Shown here piece after piece: positions 6,892 through 15,601 of a stretch of DNA of 64,000 nucleotides (the first letter of the stretch is position 1; each line of letters opens with the position of its first letter). Below the pieces are notes generated by a model that was not told the origin of the DNA, searched no databases, and worked only from the letters and a program-made list of their open reading frames with translations. The DNA comes from Chloroflexota bacterium (GTDB lineage Bacteria; Chloroflexota; Chloroflexia; Chloroflexales; Roseiflexaceae), in contig JACAEQ010000097.1 of the NCBI GenBank assembly GCA_013388755.1, positions 1 through 64,000 on the forward strand. Direction: 5' to 3'. Position numbers and translations under genes: made by a program.

Positions 6892-8667
6892 ATGCCAGTC
6901 AGACCAGACAGTGACCCCTATTACCGCCTGCGTCACTCAGCCGCACATGTTATGGCCCAGGCGGTGCTCGAACTCTTCCCTGAGGGGAAAATTGCTATCG
7001 GGCCGCCCATAGAGGATGGCTTCTACTACGACTTTGATCTGCCGCGCGCATTAACACCTGATGATCTCATCGAGATTGAGACGCGCATGCGACGCATTAT
7101 TGCCGGCGCGCATCCGTTCGTCTACCGTGTTGTTGATCCTGGTGAGGCGCGAGCATTGTTCCGCGATCAGCCATATAAACTGGAATTGATCGATGGCCTG
7201 GCGCGTGGCCAGGATGAGTATGGTGAACGGAGCGAAGCCGGTACGGTCATCTCAACATATAAGCACGACACATTCGAGGATCTCTGTCGCGGTCCGCACC
7301 TTGCCAGTACGGACCAGATTCCGCCGGATGGCTTCAAGTTGATGAGTGTGGCCGGCGCATACTGGCGCGGCGATTCGAACCGGCCGATGCTGCAGCGGAT
7401 CTACGGTACGGCCTGGAACAGCAAGGAGGAGTTGGAGCAGTATCTCTGGCGCCTGGAAGAAGCCAGGCGCCGCGATCATCGTGTGCTCGGCAAGGAGTTG
7501 GATCTGTTCAGTGTCTCGGAGGATGTGGGTCCGGGCCTCATCCTGTGGCATCCGAAAGGCGCGATGATTCGCGTCATCGCGGAGGATTTCAGCCGCCAGG
7601 CGCATCTGGAGAATGGCTATGAATGGGTGTTCTCGCCGCATATCGGGCGTGCGCATCTGTGGGAGACGTCGGGACATCTGCATTTCTATAAAGAGAACAT
7701 GTATGCGGCGATGGATATCGAGGGTGAGGAATATTACGCCAAACCCATGAATTGCCCGTTCCATATTCAAATCTATAAGAGCCATCTCCGTTCGTACCGC
7801 GACCTGCCGAAGCGCTACGCCGAATATGGAACGGTCTATCGCTATGAGCGCAGCGGTGTCCTGCACGGGCTTACGCGCGTGCGCGGCTTCACGCAGGACG
7901 ATGCGCATATCTTCTGTCGCGCCGATCAGGTTGAGGAGGAAATCAGTCGTGCCCTCGACTTTTCGCTGTATGTGTTGCGCTCCTTCGGCCTGAGTGACTT
8001 TACGGCCTATCTCTCGACACGCCCGGAGAAGTACGTCGGCGATCCGGCGGATTGGGACATGGCGACGGAGGCACTGCGTCGCGCGATTGAAGCCCATGCG
8101 CTTCCGTATGAGGTGGATGAAGGTGGCGGCGCGTTCTATGGTCCGAAGATTGACCTCAAGGTTAATGATGCATTGGGGCGCGAGTGGCAACTCTCGACGA
8201 TCCAGTTCGATTTCAATCTTCCCGAGCGCTTCGGGCTTGAGTACATCGCCGAGGATAGCCAGCCACGTCGCCCATACATGGTGCATCGTGCGTTGCTCGG
8301 TAGCATGGAACGTTTCTTTGGCGTGCTGATCGAGCATTACGCCGGTGCGTTTCCGCTCTGGCTGGCACCGGTGCAGGCCGTGATCGTTCCCATCTCTGAT
8401 GAGAAGCATGGTGCTTATGCCGCCGAAGTCGCGCGGCAGTTGAAGGAGGCGCAACTGCGCATCGAGGTCGATCTGAGCAAGGATCGTATGCAGGCGAAGA
8501 TCCGCCGGGCGCAGTTGCAGAAGGTTCCATACATGCTTATAATCGGCGACAGGGAGCAGGCTGCCGGCGCCGTCGCGGTTCGTGCTCGTTCCGGTGAGGA
8601 TCTTGGTGCCATGCCGCTTGCGGCATTCATTGCCCGCGCCCGCGCCGAGATTGAAGCAAAGGCATGA
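6892..8667 (+). CDS. thrS: Threonine--tRNA ligase lacking the TGS domain
   Basis: 591 aa, about 50 shorter than the usual ThrRS because it begins directly with the editing domain: RHSAAHVMAQAV (the HxxxH motif) lies near residue 15. The N-terminal TGS domain is missing. The class II core is complete: MNCPFHIQIY with the zinc-binding Cys, motif 2 RYERSGVLHGLTRVRGFTQD, motif 3 RPYMVHRALLGSMERF, then the anticodon-binding domain (about 490-590). It charges tRNA-Thr and edits Ser-tRNA-Thr. ATG 6892 is chosen because GAGGG is 7 nt upstream; ATG 6886 is too close. The threonine T-box at 5901-6170 controls it. Confidence 0.97.
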   Translation: MPVRPDSDPYYRLRHSAAHVMAQAVLELFPEGKIAIGPPIEDGFYYDFDLPRALTPDDLIEIETRMRRIIAGAHPFVYRVVDPGEARALFRDQPYKLELIDGLARGQDEYGERSEAGTVISTYKHDTFEDLCRGPHLASTDQIPPDGFKLMSVAGAYWRGDSNRPMLQRIYGTAWNSKEELEQYLWRLEEARRRDHRVLGKELDLFSVSEDVGPGLILWHPKGAMIRVIAEDFSRQAHLENGYEWVFSPHIGRAHLWETSGHLHFYKENMYAAMDIEGEEYYAKPMNCPFHIQIYKSHLRSYRDLPKRYAEYGTVYRYERSGVLHGLTRVRGFTQDDAHIFCRADQVEEEISRALDFSLYVLRSFGLSDFTAYLSTRPEKYVGDPADWDMATEALRRAIEAHALPYEVDEGGGAFYGPKIDLKVNDALGREWQLSTIQFDFNLPERFGLEYIAEDSQPRRPYMVHRALLGSMERFFGVLIEHYAGAFPLWLAPVQAVIVPISDEKHGAYAAEVARQLKEAQLRIEVDLSKDRMQAKIRRAQLQKVPYMLIIGDREQAAGAVAVRARSGEDLGAMPLAAFIARARAEIEAKA

Positions 8668-8684
8668 TGCCAGAAGGAGCATCA

Positions 8685-8942
8685 ATGAGCCGATTCGTCG
8701 TAGGCTTTGCGATTGGTATGGCCATCGGTGCGGCTGCAGTTGCGATTGGAGCGGCGCGCACCGGCGGGGTTGAGGCGCTGGCGGCACGTGTGCGCGGCGC
8801 TCTGGCCGCCGGTCGCACGGCGATGGAGGCCCACGAGCAGGATATGTGGGCCGATGTTCGTCGCCGCCGCGCGCCGGTCGCATCACAACCGGCAGACCCT
8901 CGCCTCCCGGCTGAGTCGCTGCGAGCACTGTATGAACGCTGA
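8685..8942 (+). CDS. Small YtxH-like membrane protein
   Basis: 85 aa. A single glycine/alanine-rich membrane segment (VVGFAIGMAIGAAAVAIGAA, residues 4-23) is followed by a charged cytoplasmic helix, the layout of YtxH-type proteins. AAGGAG (8674-8679) is 5 nt before ATG 8685. It begins 17 bp after thrS and overlaps the start of the cinA-like gene by 11 bp, so it is probably co-transcribed with both. The function is unknown. Confidence 0.75.
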   Translation: MSRFVVGFAIGMAIGAAAVAIGAARTGGVEALAARVRGALAAGRTAMEAHEQDMWADVRRRRAPVASQPADPRLPAESLRALYER

Positions 8943-10113
8943 GATCCTGGCGATCGGCTCGGAACTGCTGCTCGGCGAGACGATCGATACTAACAGCGCG
9001 TACCTGGCGCGCCAGCTCGCTGCGATTGGCATCAACCTGTTCCGCAAGTCGGTCGTTGGCGATAATGAAGAACGTATCGCCACAATGGTTGGCGAGGCGC
9101 TTGATCGTGTCGATCTGCTGATCTGCACCGGTGGCCTCGGCCCGACTGTTGATGATGTGACCCGCGAGGCGGTCGCACGGGCGCTGCAGCGCCCGCTCGT
9201 TTTCCATCAGCACCTGCTCGATCAGATCGAGGCGCGCTTCCGTTCCTTCGGCCGGACCATGTCGGAGAGTAATCGTCGCCAGGCGTATGTGCCGGAAGGA
9301 GCGCGGATCGTTGAGAATCCCCGCGGTACGGCGCCGGCCTTCATTGTTGAGGATGCGCACGGCACCGTGGTCGTCCTTCCCGGTGTGCCCTCGGAGATGC
9401 GGTACCTCTGGGAACATGCGATCATGCCATACCTGCGCGAGGAACGCGGTGAGACCGGCGTAATCCTGGTGCGTACACTGCACGCTGCGGGTCTGGGAGA
9501 GAGCGTGATTGGTGAGATGATTGCCGATCTGATGGTGCAGACCAACCCGACTCTCGGTATTTCGGCCAGGCGGGCGCAGTATGAACTGCGGATCGGCGCC
9601 AAGGCCGCCAACCGCGCTGTGGCAGAGGAGATGGTCGCGGCGGTTGAGGCGGTCATTCGCGAACGGCTCGGGTCACATCTGCTTGGCGACGAGCGACTCG
9701 ATCGGGTGGTCGCCCGCCTGCTGCGCGAGCGCGACGTAACGCTCGCACTCCATGAGGGATCGACGCACGCGCCGGTCTATCATGCGCTCAATGCCCACCC
9801 CGATGCGCTTGCGGCGCTGCGCGGCGTGATCATCCATCCAGCCGATGTTCCGGTTGATGATCAGGCGGTGATGAGCCTGGCACGTACCGGCGCGATTGCT
9901 GTGCGTTCGCAATGGCACGCTGACATTGGTCTCGCGCTGCAACCGGCAAGTGCGCCCGGGAGCGATGGCTTTACGTTGATGAGCGTCGCGCTGGCCCATG
10001 CCGGTGGGGTCCGTGAGTGGTACCGCCGGTTTGATGCTGGTAGCGACGATGTGTGGGACTTTGCCGGAACCATGGCGCTTGATGGATTGCGACAACACCT
10101 CGCTGCAATGTAG
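8932..10113 (+). CDS. cinA: CinA-like protein with a decayed C-terminal deamidase domain
   Basis: 393 aa. Residues 1-170 are a clear MoCF/CinA domain: AEILAIGSELLLGETIDTNS, CTGGLGPTVDDVTREA and LPGVPSEM. A middle domain follows (GLGESVIGEMI). The C-terminal 150 residues align with the NMN-deamidase (PncC) domain, but the catalytic ESCTGG motif is missing: LALHEGSTHAPVYHALN stands where it should be. The ADP-ribose pyrophosphatase half could still work, while NMN deamidation is unlikely. It overlaps the upstream gene by 11 bp. Confidence 0.88.
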   Translation: MNAEILAIGSELLLGETIDTNSAYLARQLAAIGINLFRKSVVGDNEERIATMVGEALDRVDLLICTGGLGPTVDDVTREAVARALQRPLVFHQHLLDQIEARFRSFGRTMSESNRRQAYVPEGARIVENPRGTAPAFIVEDAHGTVVVLPGVPSEMRYLWEHAIMPYLREERGETGVILVRTLHAAGLGESVIGEMIADLMVQTNPTLGISARRAQYELRIGAKAANRAVAEEMVAAVEAVIRERLGSHLLGDERLDRVVARLLRERDVTLALHEGSTHAPVYHALNAHPDALAALRGVIIHPADVPVDDQAVMSLARTGAIAVRSQWHADIGLALQPASAPGSDGFTLMSVALAHAGGVREWYRRFDAGSDDVWDFAGTMALDGLRQHLAAM

Positions 10114-10186
10114 CATCCTGACGGGAGAATGCGAGCGAGGGAACAACCTGCGCATACCCGGTTCCTGACGCTCAACCGCACATCTC

Positions 10187-10915
10187 ATGGATCTTCGAAC
10201 CGCCGCTACAACCATCCACAGCGATCCGCTCTGGTGGCGTAAGACGCTGATCGGCGGCGCGTTGCTAATGTCTATTGTCGGCGCCCCTTTTGCCGGCGGC
10301 TGGATCGTCGAGAGTATCGACAATTCGCGTAAAGGATTTCCAACCCCGCTACCACCCTGGTTCGACTGGTGGTCGCGCTGGTTGATCGGCATGTTCGCTG
10401 GCCTCATCGATTTCCTGTTCTATGGTATGCCATTTCTTGTGGCGGTCGTCGTTTTCTTTTGTGTGGCGTTTTCCTCGGTCATCGGTGGTTCGCCTGAACT
10501 GGCGAACCGGGTGCTCGGGGTGCTGGCAGTCGTGATGAGCGCCTACATCGTTCTGGTATTTATCAGTGGGGTTTCGATCGTGGGGCGCTTGATCTATGTG
10601 CAGGATGCTTCGCCGGAGCACGCGATGAGTGTGCGCGCGATGCGTGAGGCGCTGCGCCCGGGCGCGCGGGGTGTCTATTTCCGTGCACGCCTGGCCTCGC
10701 TGCCGGCGTATCTGCCTGCCGTGCTGCTGGGTGCGCTGGCCTATCTGGCCGCCAGCCGCCTGACGGTGCCCGGTACATGGTTGATTATCTTGCTCCTGGT
10801 CTGGTTAACCTTGAGCGCGGTGCTCTATGCACACTTGATTGTGGCTCAGATATATGTCGCGGCGGAACGTGAACTGGATCGGCGCGGCCTTACCCGGGTC
10901 AGCGAGTTGATCTGA
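10187..10915 (+). CDS. DUF4013-type multi-pass membrane protein
   Basis: 242 aa with about five membrane segments: 22-38, 68-88, 92-128 (probably two) and two near 170-220. It starts with WWRKTLIGGALLMSIVGAPFAGG, like the DUF4013 protein encoded 16 bp downstream. ARLASLPAYLPAVLLGAL and a C-terminal charged helix are visible. No catalytic motif is seen. The pair probably arose by duplication and may form a membrane complex, which is inference. Confidence 0.72.
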   Translation: MDLRTAATTIHSDPLWWRKTLIGGALLMSIVGAPFAGGWIVESIDNSRKGFPTPLPPWFDWWSRWLIGMFAGLIDFLFYGMPFLVAVVVFFCVAFSSVIGGSPELANRVLGVLAVVMSAYIVLVFISGVSIVGRLIYVQDASPEHAMSVRAMREALRPGARGVYFRARLASLPAYLPAVLLGALAYLAASRLTVPGTWLIILLLVWLTLSAVLYAHLIVAQIYVAAERELDRRGLTRVSELI

Positions 10916-10931
10916 AGAGGAGGAGAGGCAG

Positions 10932-11627
10932 ATGGAGATCGGCAAGGCTTTCGGTTTCGTCACCGAAGACGAGCAGTGGATCACCAAAGTACTGCTGGGT
11001 GGCCTCATATCACTCATTCCATTCGTCGGTGCACTTGCTATCTATGGCTATTCATATCGCGTGGCGCAAAACGTGGCGCGCGGCAATCTGCGGCCAATGC
11101 CGGCCTGGGGGGAGTTCGGCGATCTGCTGGCGCGCGGGTTCTTTGCCTGGGTTATTCAGATCGTGTATCTGCTGCCGGTCATGGTGCTCTATTTTCTGTT
11201 CGCCATCCTGACTGCCGGTGCGGCGGCGTTGACCACCGACTCGGACGGCGGGGGCGGCGCCGGCGCGTTGATCGGGCTCTGCCTGTTGCCGCTGGTGATT
11301 ATTGCGGCAATCGTCTGTGGCCTGGCGGCGCTCGCGGCGATTATGCGCTTCCTGGCAACCGATTCGTTTGGCGAGGCGTTCAAGTTCGGCGAGGTGTTCG
11401 CCAGCATCCGCAACAATATCGGTACCTTGATCATGCTGCTGGTCGTGGCCATCCTGGCCGGCCTGGCTGCCTCGCTCGGCTTGATTGCGTGTGGCGTCGG
11501 TGTTCTTTTCACCACCTTCTATGCGCAGTGCGTGATAGGCCATGCGATCGGTCAGGTGATGCCGCGCTTCTATCCGATGCGCGGTGTGCCGGTCGCGCCC
11601 GGCTATGGGCCGCCGCCAGGTTACTAA
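10932..11627 (+). CDS. DUF4013 domain membrane protein
   Basis: 231 aa. The start IGKAFGFVTEDEQWITKVLLGGLISLIPFVG is typical of DUF4013, followed by GYSYRVAQNVARG and LPAWGEFG-like PMPAWGEFGDLL. There are about five membrane segments, with a Gly/Asp-rich loop (about 95-108) and a proline-rich tail. GAGGAGAGG lies at 10917-10926 before ATG 10932. Function unknown; the conserved WG-G-F segment suggests a family-specific role at the membrane. Confidence 0.85.
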   Translation: MEIGKAFGFVTEDEQWITKVLLGGLISLIPFVGALAIYGYSYRVAQNVARGNLRPMPAWGEFGDLLARGFFAWVIQIVYLLPVMVLYFLFAILTAGAAALTTDSDGGGGAGALIGLCLLPLVIIAAIVCGLAALAAIMRFLATDSFGEAFKFGEVFASIRNNIGTLIMLLVVAILAGLAASLGLIACGVGVLFTTFYAQCVIGHAIGQVMPRFYPMRGVPVAPGYGPPPGY

Positions 11628-11653
11628 CAGAGAACCCTGATACGAGGCCGGTT

Positions 11654-12226
11654 ATGGCTGCCCGGTTACGCCATGCCTTCAAGCTGCGCGAAGTACTGTA
11701 TCCGGCGAATCTGCTGACGCTCGCCCGTCTGCTGATGTTACCGGCAGCCATTCACGCGATGCAACGCCCGGAACAGCGCTGGCGTGCGCTTGGTATCCTG
11801 GGTGCGGCGATGTTTACCGACGCGATTGACGGCACGATCGCTCGCCGTCGTCATGAGGTGTCGCCTCTCGGGCAGTTGCTCGATCCGGTCGCCGACAAGT
11901 TGATGATTGACGCGACCGCGGTGGCGCTTGCCCGTTCACGCGGTTTCCCCTGGTGGGCGACGGTGCTGCTCCTGGGCCGTGACGCAGCGATCCTGGCCGG
12001 CGGGTTGTTGATCTACCGCCGCCGCCAGGTGATCTCGACGGCGCATCCATCCGGGAAGGCCACGACGCTGGCGCTTACACTGGCCATGCTGCTGTATATC
12101 GCCGACGGACCGCGTAGTGGCCGTCCTGCGCTCTATGCCGCTATGGCGCCGTTTGCGATCTCGGCGTTCGTCTACCTGCGCGAACTGGCGCGCACGACCG
12201 GTGGCGTGCCGCCTGCGACGGAATAA
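11654..12226 (+). CDS. CDP-alcohol phosphatidyltransferase
   Basis: 190 aa. The family signature is complete: D59-G60-x2-A63-R64-x8-G73-x3-D77-x3-D81 (DGTIARRRHEVSPLGQLLDP). Several membrane helices surround it. The enzyme moves a phosphatidyl group from CDP-diacylglycerol to an alcohol such as glycerol 3-phosphate (PgsA-like) or inositol; the sequence does not decide which. It starts 26 bp after the DUF4013 gene. Confidence 0.9.
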   Translation: MAARLRHAFKLREVLYPANLLTLARLLMLPAAIHAMQRPEQRWRALGILGAAMFTDAIDGTIARRRHEVSPLGQLLDPVADKLMIDATAVALARSRGFPWWATVLLLGRDAAILAGGLLIYRRRQVISTAHPSGKATTLALTLAMLLYIADGPRSGRPALYAAMAPFAISAFVYLRELARTTGGVPPATE

Positions 12227-12264
12227 TTACTGCGCCGGTTGTGCTTCATAGGTGGAGGTGCGCT

Positions 12265-13299
12265 GTGCCGATTGCGTTGATCGTTCATGGGGGTGCGTGG
12301 GACATTCCTGATGATGAGGTCGAGCCGCACCTGGCGGGATGTCGTCGCGCCCTGGCGCGTGGCTGGGATGTGCTCCAGCGCGGCGCAACGGCGCTCGATG
12401 CGGTTGAAGCTGCCGTGCGCGTCATGGAGGATGACCCGGCCTTTGACGCCGGTCTTGGCTCGGTGCTGAACCGGGATGGGGACGTTGAGCTTGACGCCGC
12501 GATCATGGATGGCGCATCGCTGCGTTCGGGTGCGGTGGCTGCGGTGCGCGGAGTACGCAACCCGATTACCCTGGCGCGCCATGTGCTCGATAGCGAGGTC
12601 GTGCTGCTGGTGGGGCGAGGCGCCGAGCAGTACGCTGATTCGATCGGCCTGGAACGCTGTAGCGACGAGGATCTGGTTGTGCCGCGCGAACGTGCCCGCT
12701 GGGAGGCGTTGCGTCGCCTTGAGGTGTATCGCACTCCCGATGCATTTCAGCGCCCTCCAGGCGAGATTGCTGGAACGCGCGGTATTGTATGGGGCGGCAC
12801 TGGAGGAGACGCAGGGCCAGGAGATGCAGCGCCGGTCGCGCCACTGCGTCCACACGTCTCCTCAGGTGCTCGCTCGATGACGGGTCTGAATGGTCCCGGC
12901 GATACGGTCGGTGCAGTGGCTCTCGATCAGTATGGCAATCTTGCGGCCGGTACCTCGACCGGCGGCGTGTCATACAAACCGGCCGGGCGCGTTGGCGACT
13001 CGCCACTGATCGGTGCCGGGCTCTATGCGGATACCCTCACCGGTGGATGTTCATCTACCGGGTGGGGCGAGTCGATCATCAAGGTGCTGCTGGCGAAGAT
13101 GGCGACGGACCTGATTGGCGCCGGCCATTCGCCCGCCGAGGCGGCGCGCGCGGCGGTTGCGTCGCTGGAACGACGCGTGAATGGACTGGGTGGCGTCATT
13201 CTGCTCGATACCCGCGGACGCGCCGGATTCGCCTTCAACACACCACGGATGGCGTATGCCTACCGTGTTGAGGGCGGAGATGAGGTCGCCGGGGTGTGA
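12265..13299 (+). CDS. Isoaspartyl peptidase / plant-type L-asparaginase
   Basis: 344 aa. An Ntn-hydrolase of the T2 family: start PIALIVHGGAWDIP, GATALDAVEAAV, VLNRDGDVELDAAIMDG. The precursor would cut itself before Thr214 in GPGDTVGAVALDQYGN, making alpha and beta subunits; the second substrate motif is AGTSTGG and the third TGWGE. It removes isoaspartyl dipeptides or asparagine. The GTG start at 12265 has GGAGGTG 5 nt before it; an ATG at 12241 is less likely. Residues about 175-205, in the linker that is lost on processing, are rich in Gly/Ala/Pro. Confidence 0.93.
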   Translation: MPIALIVHGGAWDIPDDEVEPHLAGCRRALARGWDVLQRGATALDAVEAAVRVMEDDPAFDAGLGSVLNRDGDVELDAAIMDGASLRSGAVAAVRGVRNPITLARHVLDSEVVLLVGRGAEQYADSIGLERCSDEDLVVPRERARWEALRRLEVYRTPDAFQRPPGEIAGTRGIVWGGTGGDAGPGDAAPVAPLRPHVSSGARSMTGLNGPGDTVGAVALDQYGNLAAGTSTGGVSYKPAGRVGDSPLIGAGLYADTLTGGCSSTGWGESIIKVLLAKMATDLIGAGHSPAEAARAAVASLERRVNGLGGVILLDTRGRAGFAFNTPRMAYAYRVEGGDEVAGV

Positions 13300-13500
13300 C
13301 GCGAGAGAAACCGGCCGACGATCGCCAACCGGTGGTTGCGACAGCGAACCTGTTCACAGTCAGAGGATCGGGCGCGGCGCGGGAAGGTGTGCGCAAGCGC
13401 CAGTTCACGTCGCCCCGTCGGTGGAACACACCATTCCCAGGAGAAGGCCGAATGGTTGGGCGACACTGTTCACTGTCTTCAGAGAGAAACGAGGTGCATC

Positions 13501-13758
13501 ATGTCTGATCTGGCAACACAGTTTGCCGCTGCCGCCGAGGCCGCAACACGCCTGGCAAAACGGCCGGATAATGAGACAATGTTACAGCTCTATGCGCTCT
13601 ACAAGCAGGCGACCAGCGGTGACGCCGGTGGACACCGGCCCGGTGGTTTCGACTTCGTCGGCCAGGCGAAGTATGATGCCTGGGCGAAACTCAAAGGGAC
13701 GACAAAGGACGCCGCGATGCAGCAGTATGTCGATCTCGTCGCGCGGTTGCGCGGGTAA
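13501..13758 (+). CDS. Acyl-CoA-binding protein
   Basis: 85 aa, the full ACBP length. Diagnostic stretches are MLQLYALYKQATSGD, then RPGGFDF, KYDAWAKLKGTTKDAAMQQY and the closing VDLVARL. It forms a four-helix bundle that binds long-chain acyl-CoA in the cytosol. ACBPs are common in eukaryotes and patchy in bacteria. GAGGTG lies 7-8 nt before the ATG. The spacer 13300-13500 behind it holds nothing I can name. The Ser/Thr kinase gene starts 7 bp after its stop. Confidence 0.92.
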   Translation: MSDLATQFAAAAEAATRLAKRPDNETMLQLYALYKQATSGDAGGHRPGGFDFVGQAKYDAWAKLKGTTKDAAMQQYVDLVARLRG

Positions 13759-13765
13759 CGGTGCG

Positions 13766-15415
13766 ATGCTCAAGCGATGGTTCAAGCGCCGTAAGCGCCT
13801 TGCAGACGCGCAACTCGGTCGTGAATACCGGGTTGATGACGTAATCGAGCAACGGTACGAGGTGCAGCAGGTGCGCCGCGGCTATATGGGCGTGGTCTAC
13901 ATCGCCTACGACCGCCAGCGCCGCCGGCGTGTGGTGCTGAAGACCTACCAGACGAAGTATCTCTGGGACGAAGCGGCAATCCGGCGCTTTCATACCGAAG
14001 CCGAACTCTGGACGCGCCTCGGGAGCCATCCCAACATTGTTCGCGCCTACGATATTCATACCTACATGGGCCGGCCGCATGTTGTTGCCGAGTATGTTCA
14101 TGGCGGCCCATTACGCGCCCTGGTCGGGCGCATCCAGTTGCAAGAGGCGATCGACTTCGGCATCCAGATCTGTCGCGGCATGCAACATGCGGTTGATCAG
14201 CTTGACATGGTGCACCGCGATCTCAAGCCCGACAATATCATGGTGTCGTTCGATGGGCGCGCCAAGGTCACCGATTTTGGCCTCTCCAGGGTGCTGCGGC
14301 CATGGCGGACGTTGTTCGACGACGAGCAGACTCGCGAGCGCCGGCGCGTGCCGTTGCGCGCAACCTTCTCAACCAGTGGCCTCGGTGGCACCCTGCCGTA
14401 CATGGCGCCCGAGTTGTTCGATGGAGCGACGGCGAGTATCTCGAGCGATATCTATGCCTTCGGCGTCATGCTCTATGAACTGTTTGTCGGGCGTCTGCCG
14501 TTCGACTCGCCGCACGATTATTCACTGATCCGGATCATCCGTAAGACGCCGCCGCCCGATCCACGCCGGTTCGTGCCGGGATTGCCGCCGGCAGCGGCAG
14601 AGGTGGCGCTGCGTTGTATGGCAAAGCGCCCTGGTGAGCGGTATCCAGCCTTTGCCGCGGTCGAGAAGGCGCTGCAGGAGGTTCGACTGGCCCTCACCGG
14701 CGCGCGCTATGCCGACGATGACCTCCACGATGACCTGGCCGAGGCTGAACGCTGGCGCGAGCGCGGCCTGACGCATATGAACATGGGTGAGTACAAGGAA
14801 GCGATTCGTAGCTTCAATCGTGCCGTTGAGTTCGACCGTGACGATCCGGAGAGCTGGAACTTGATGGCGCGCTGCTCGGTCAAACTCTGGTTGTATCACG
14901 AGTCGTTGCAGGCAGTAGAGGAGGGATTGCGCCGCGCCGTGAGCCGCACCGAATTCGGCGAGCTTTACGGAACACGTGGCGAAATATACGCGACAATGCA
15001 GAAATCTGCCGCCGCGTTGACGGCTTATGATCAAGCGCTCTCGTATACACCCAGCGCGCCGGCGTTGTGGCGCGGGAAGGGCACCGTGCTCTACCGCGAA
15101 GCTCAGTGGCAGCCGGCGCAGGAGTGTTTCGAAAAGGCGATTCGCCTCGATCCCTCCGATGCAGTCGCGCGCAGGCAACTTGGCGATCTGTTGTGCGATC
15201 GTGGTCGCCATAAGGCTGCGGCGGAGTCGTACTATGAATCGCTCAGGCTCGACCCGCGCTCGGTTGAAGGATGGGTTAGCTACGGTATGTGCCTGTTGCG
15301 GCTTGCGCGCCAGGCAGATGCGCAGCATGCCTTTGAAATGGCGCTCAAACTTGATCCGGAGCATACCGGCGCACAGGCGGGGTTGCGCCAGGCGCGCCCG
15401 AGTCGAGAGGGATGA
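13766..15415 (+). CDS. Serine/threonine protein kinase with C-terminal TPR repeats
   Basis: 549 aa. Kinase domain at about 30-310: a variant glycine loop (RRGYMGVVYIAYD), the ATP-binding Lys in VVLKTYQ, catalytic HRDLKPDN (about 150-157), DFG (about 170), LGGTLPYMAPE and SDIYAFGVMLYE, so it should be active. Residues about 330-545 hold four to six TPR units (for example LTHMNMGEYKEAIRSFNRAV). No membrane helix is seen, so it is cytosolic and probably uses the TPRs to hold partners. ATG 13766 follows directly after the ACBP gene; longer starts would overlap that gene. Confidence 0.93.
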   Translation: MLKRWFKRRKRLADAQLGREYRVDDVIEQRYEVQQVRRGYMGVVYIAYDRQRRRRVVLKTYQTKYLWDEAAIRRFHTEAELWTRLGSHPNIVRAYDIHTYMGRPHVVAEYVHGGPLRALVGRIQLQEAIDFGIQICRGMQHAVDQLDMVHRDLKPDNIMVSFDGRAKVTDFGLSRVLRPWRTLFDDEQTRERRRVPLRATFSTSGLGGTLPYMAPELFDGATASISSDIYAFGVMLYELFVGRLPFDSPHDYSLIRIIRKTPPPDPRRFVPGLPPAAAEVALRCMAKRPGERYPAFAAVEKALQEVRLALTGARYADDDLHDDLAEAERWRERGLTHMNMGEYKEAIRSFNRAVEFDRDDPESWNLMARCSVKLWLYHESLQAVEEGLRRAVSRTEFGELYGTRGEIYATMQKSAAALTAYDQALSYTPSAPALWRGKGTVLYREAQWQPAQECFEKAIRLDPSDAVARRQLGDLLCDRGRHKAAAESYYESLRLDPRSVEGWVSYGMCLLRLARQADAQHAFEMALKLDPEHTGAQAGLRQARPSREG

Positions 15416-15478
15416 GGCAAATCAGGCGATAGGCGTGCGGTAGCTGACTGCCCGATGAGCGCGTACGGTTGAGGTTTC

Positions 15479-15487
15479 TGCTATAAT
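15479..15487 (+). promoter_or_regulatory. Extended -10 promoter before fabF
   Basis: TGCTATAAT (15479-15487) combines an extended -10 TGn with a perfect TATAAT. No good -35 lies 17 bp upstream, as is normal for extended -10 promoters. The leader to the fabF start is about 108 nt. Confidence 0.55.
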
Positions 15488-15601
15488 CACCACGCAATGG
15501 ACGGGAATGGCATCCAGTAGCGTGATCATTCACCGCTTGCATAGTACGTGTCCACCTGACACCTATCACCTGACGCCTGTCGCCTCACTATCAGGAGATC
15601 A

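Noticed and set aside
7252-9483. 743-codon open frame on the minus strand
   Set aside because: It lies antisense to thrS and the cinA-like gene, which have clear catalytic motifs; long antisense frames are common at this GC content. The translation has no domain-like features.
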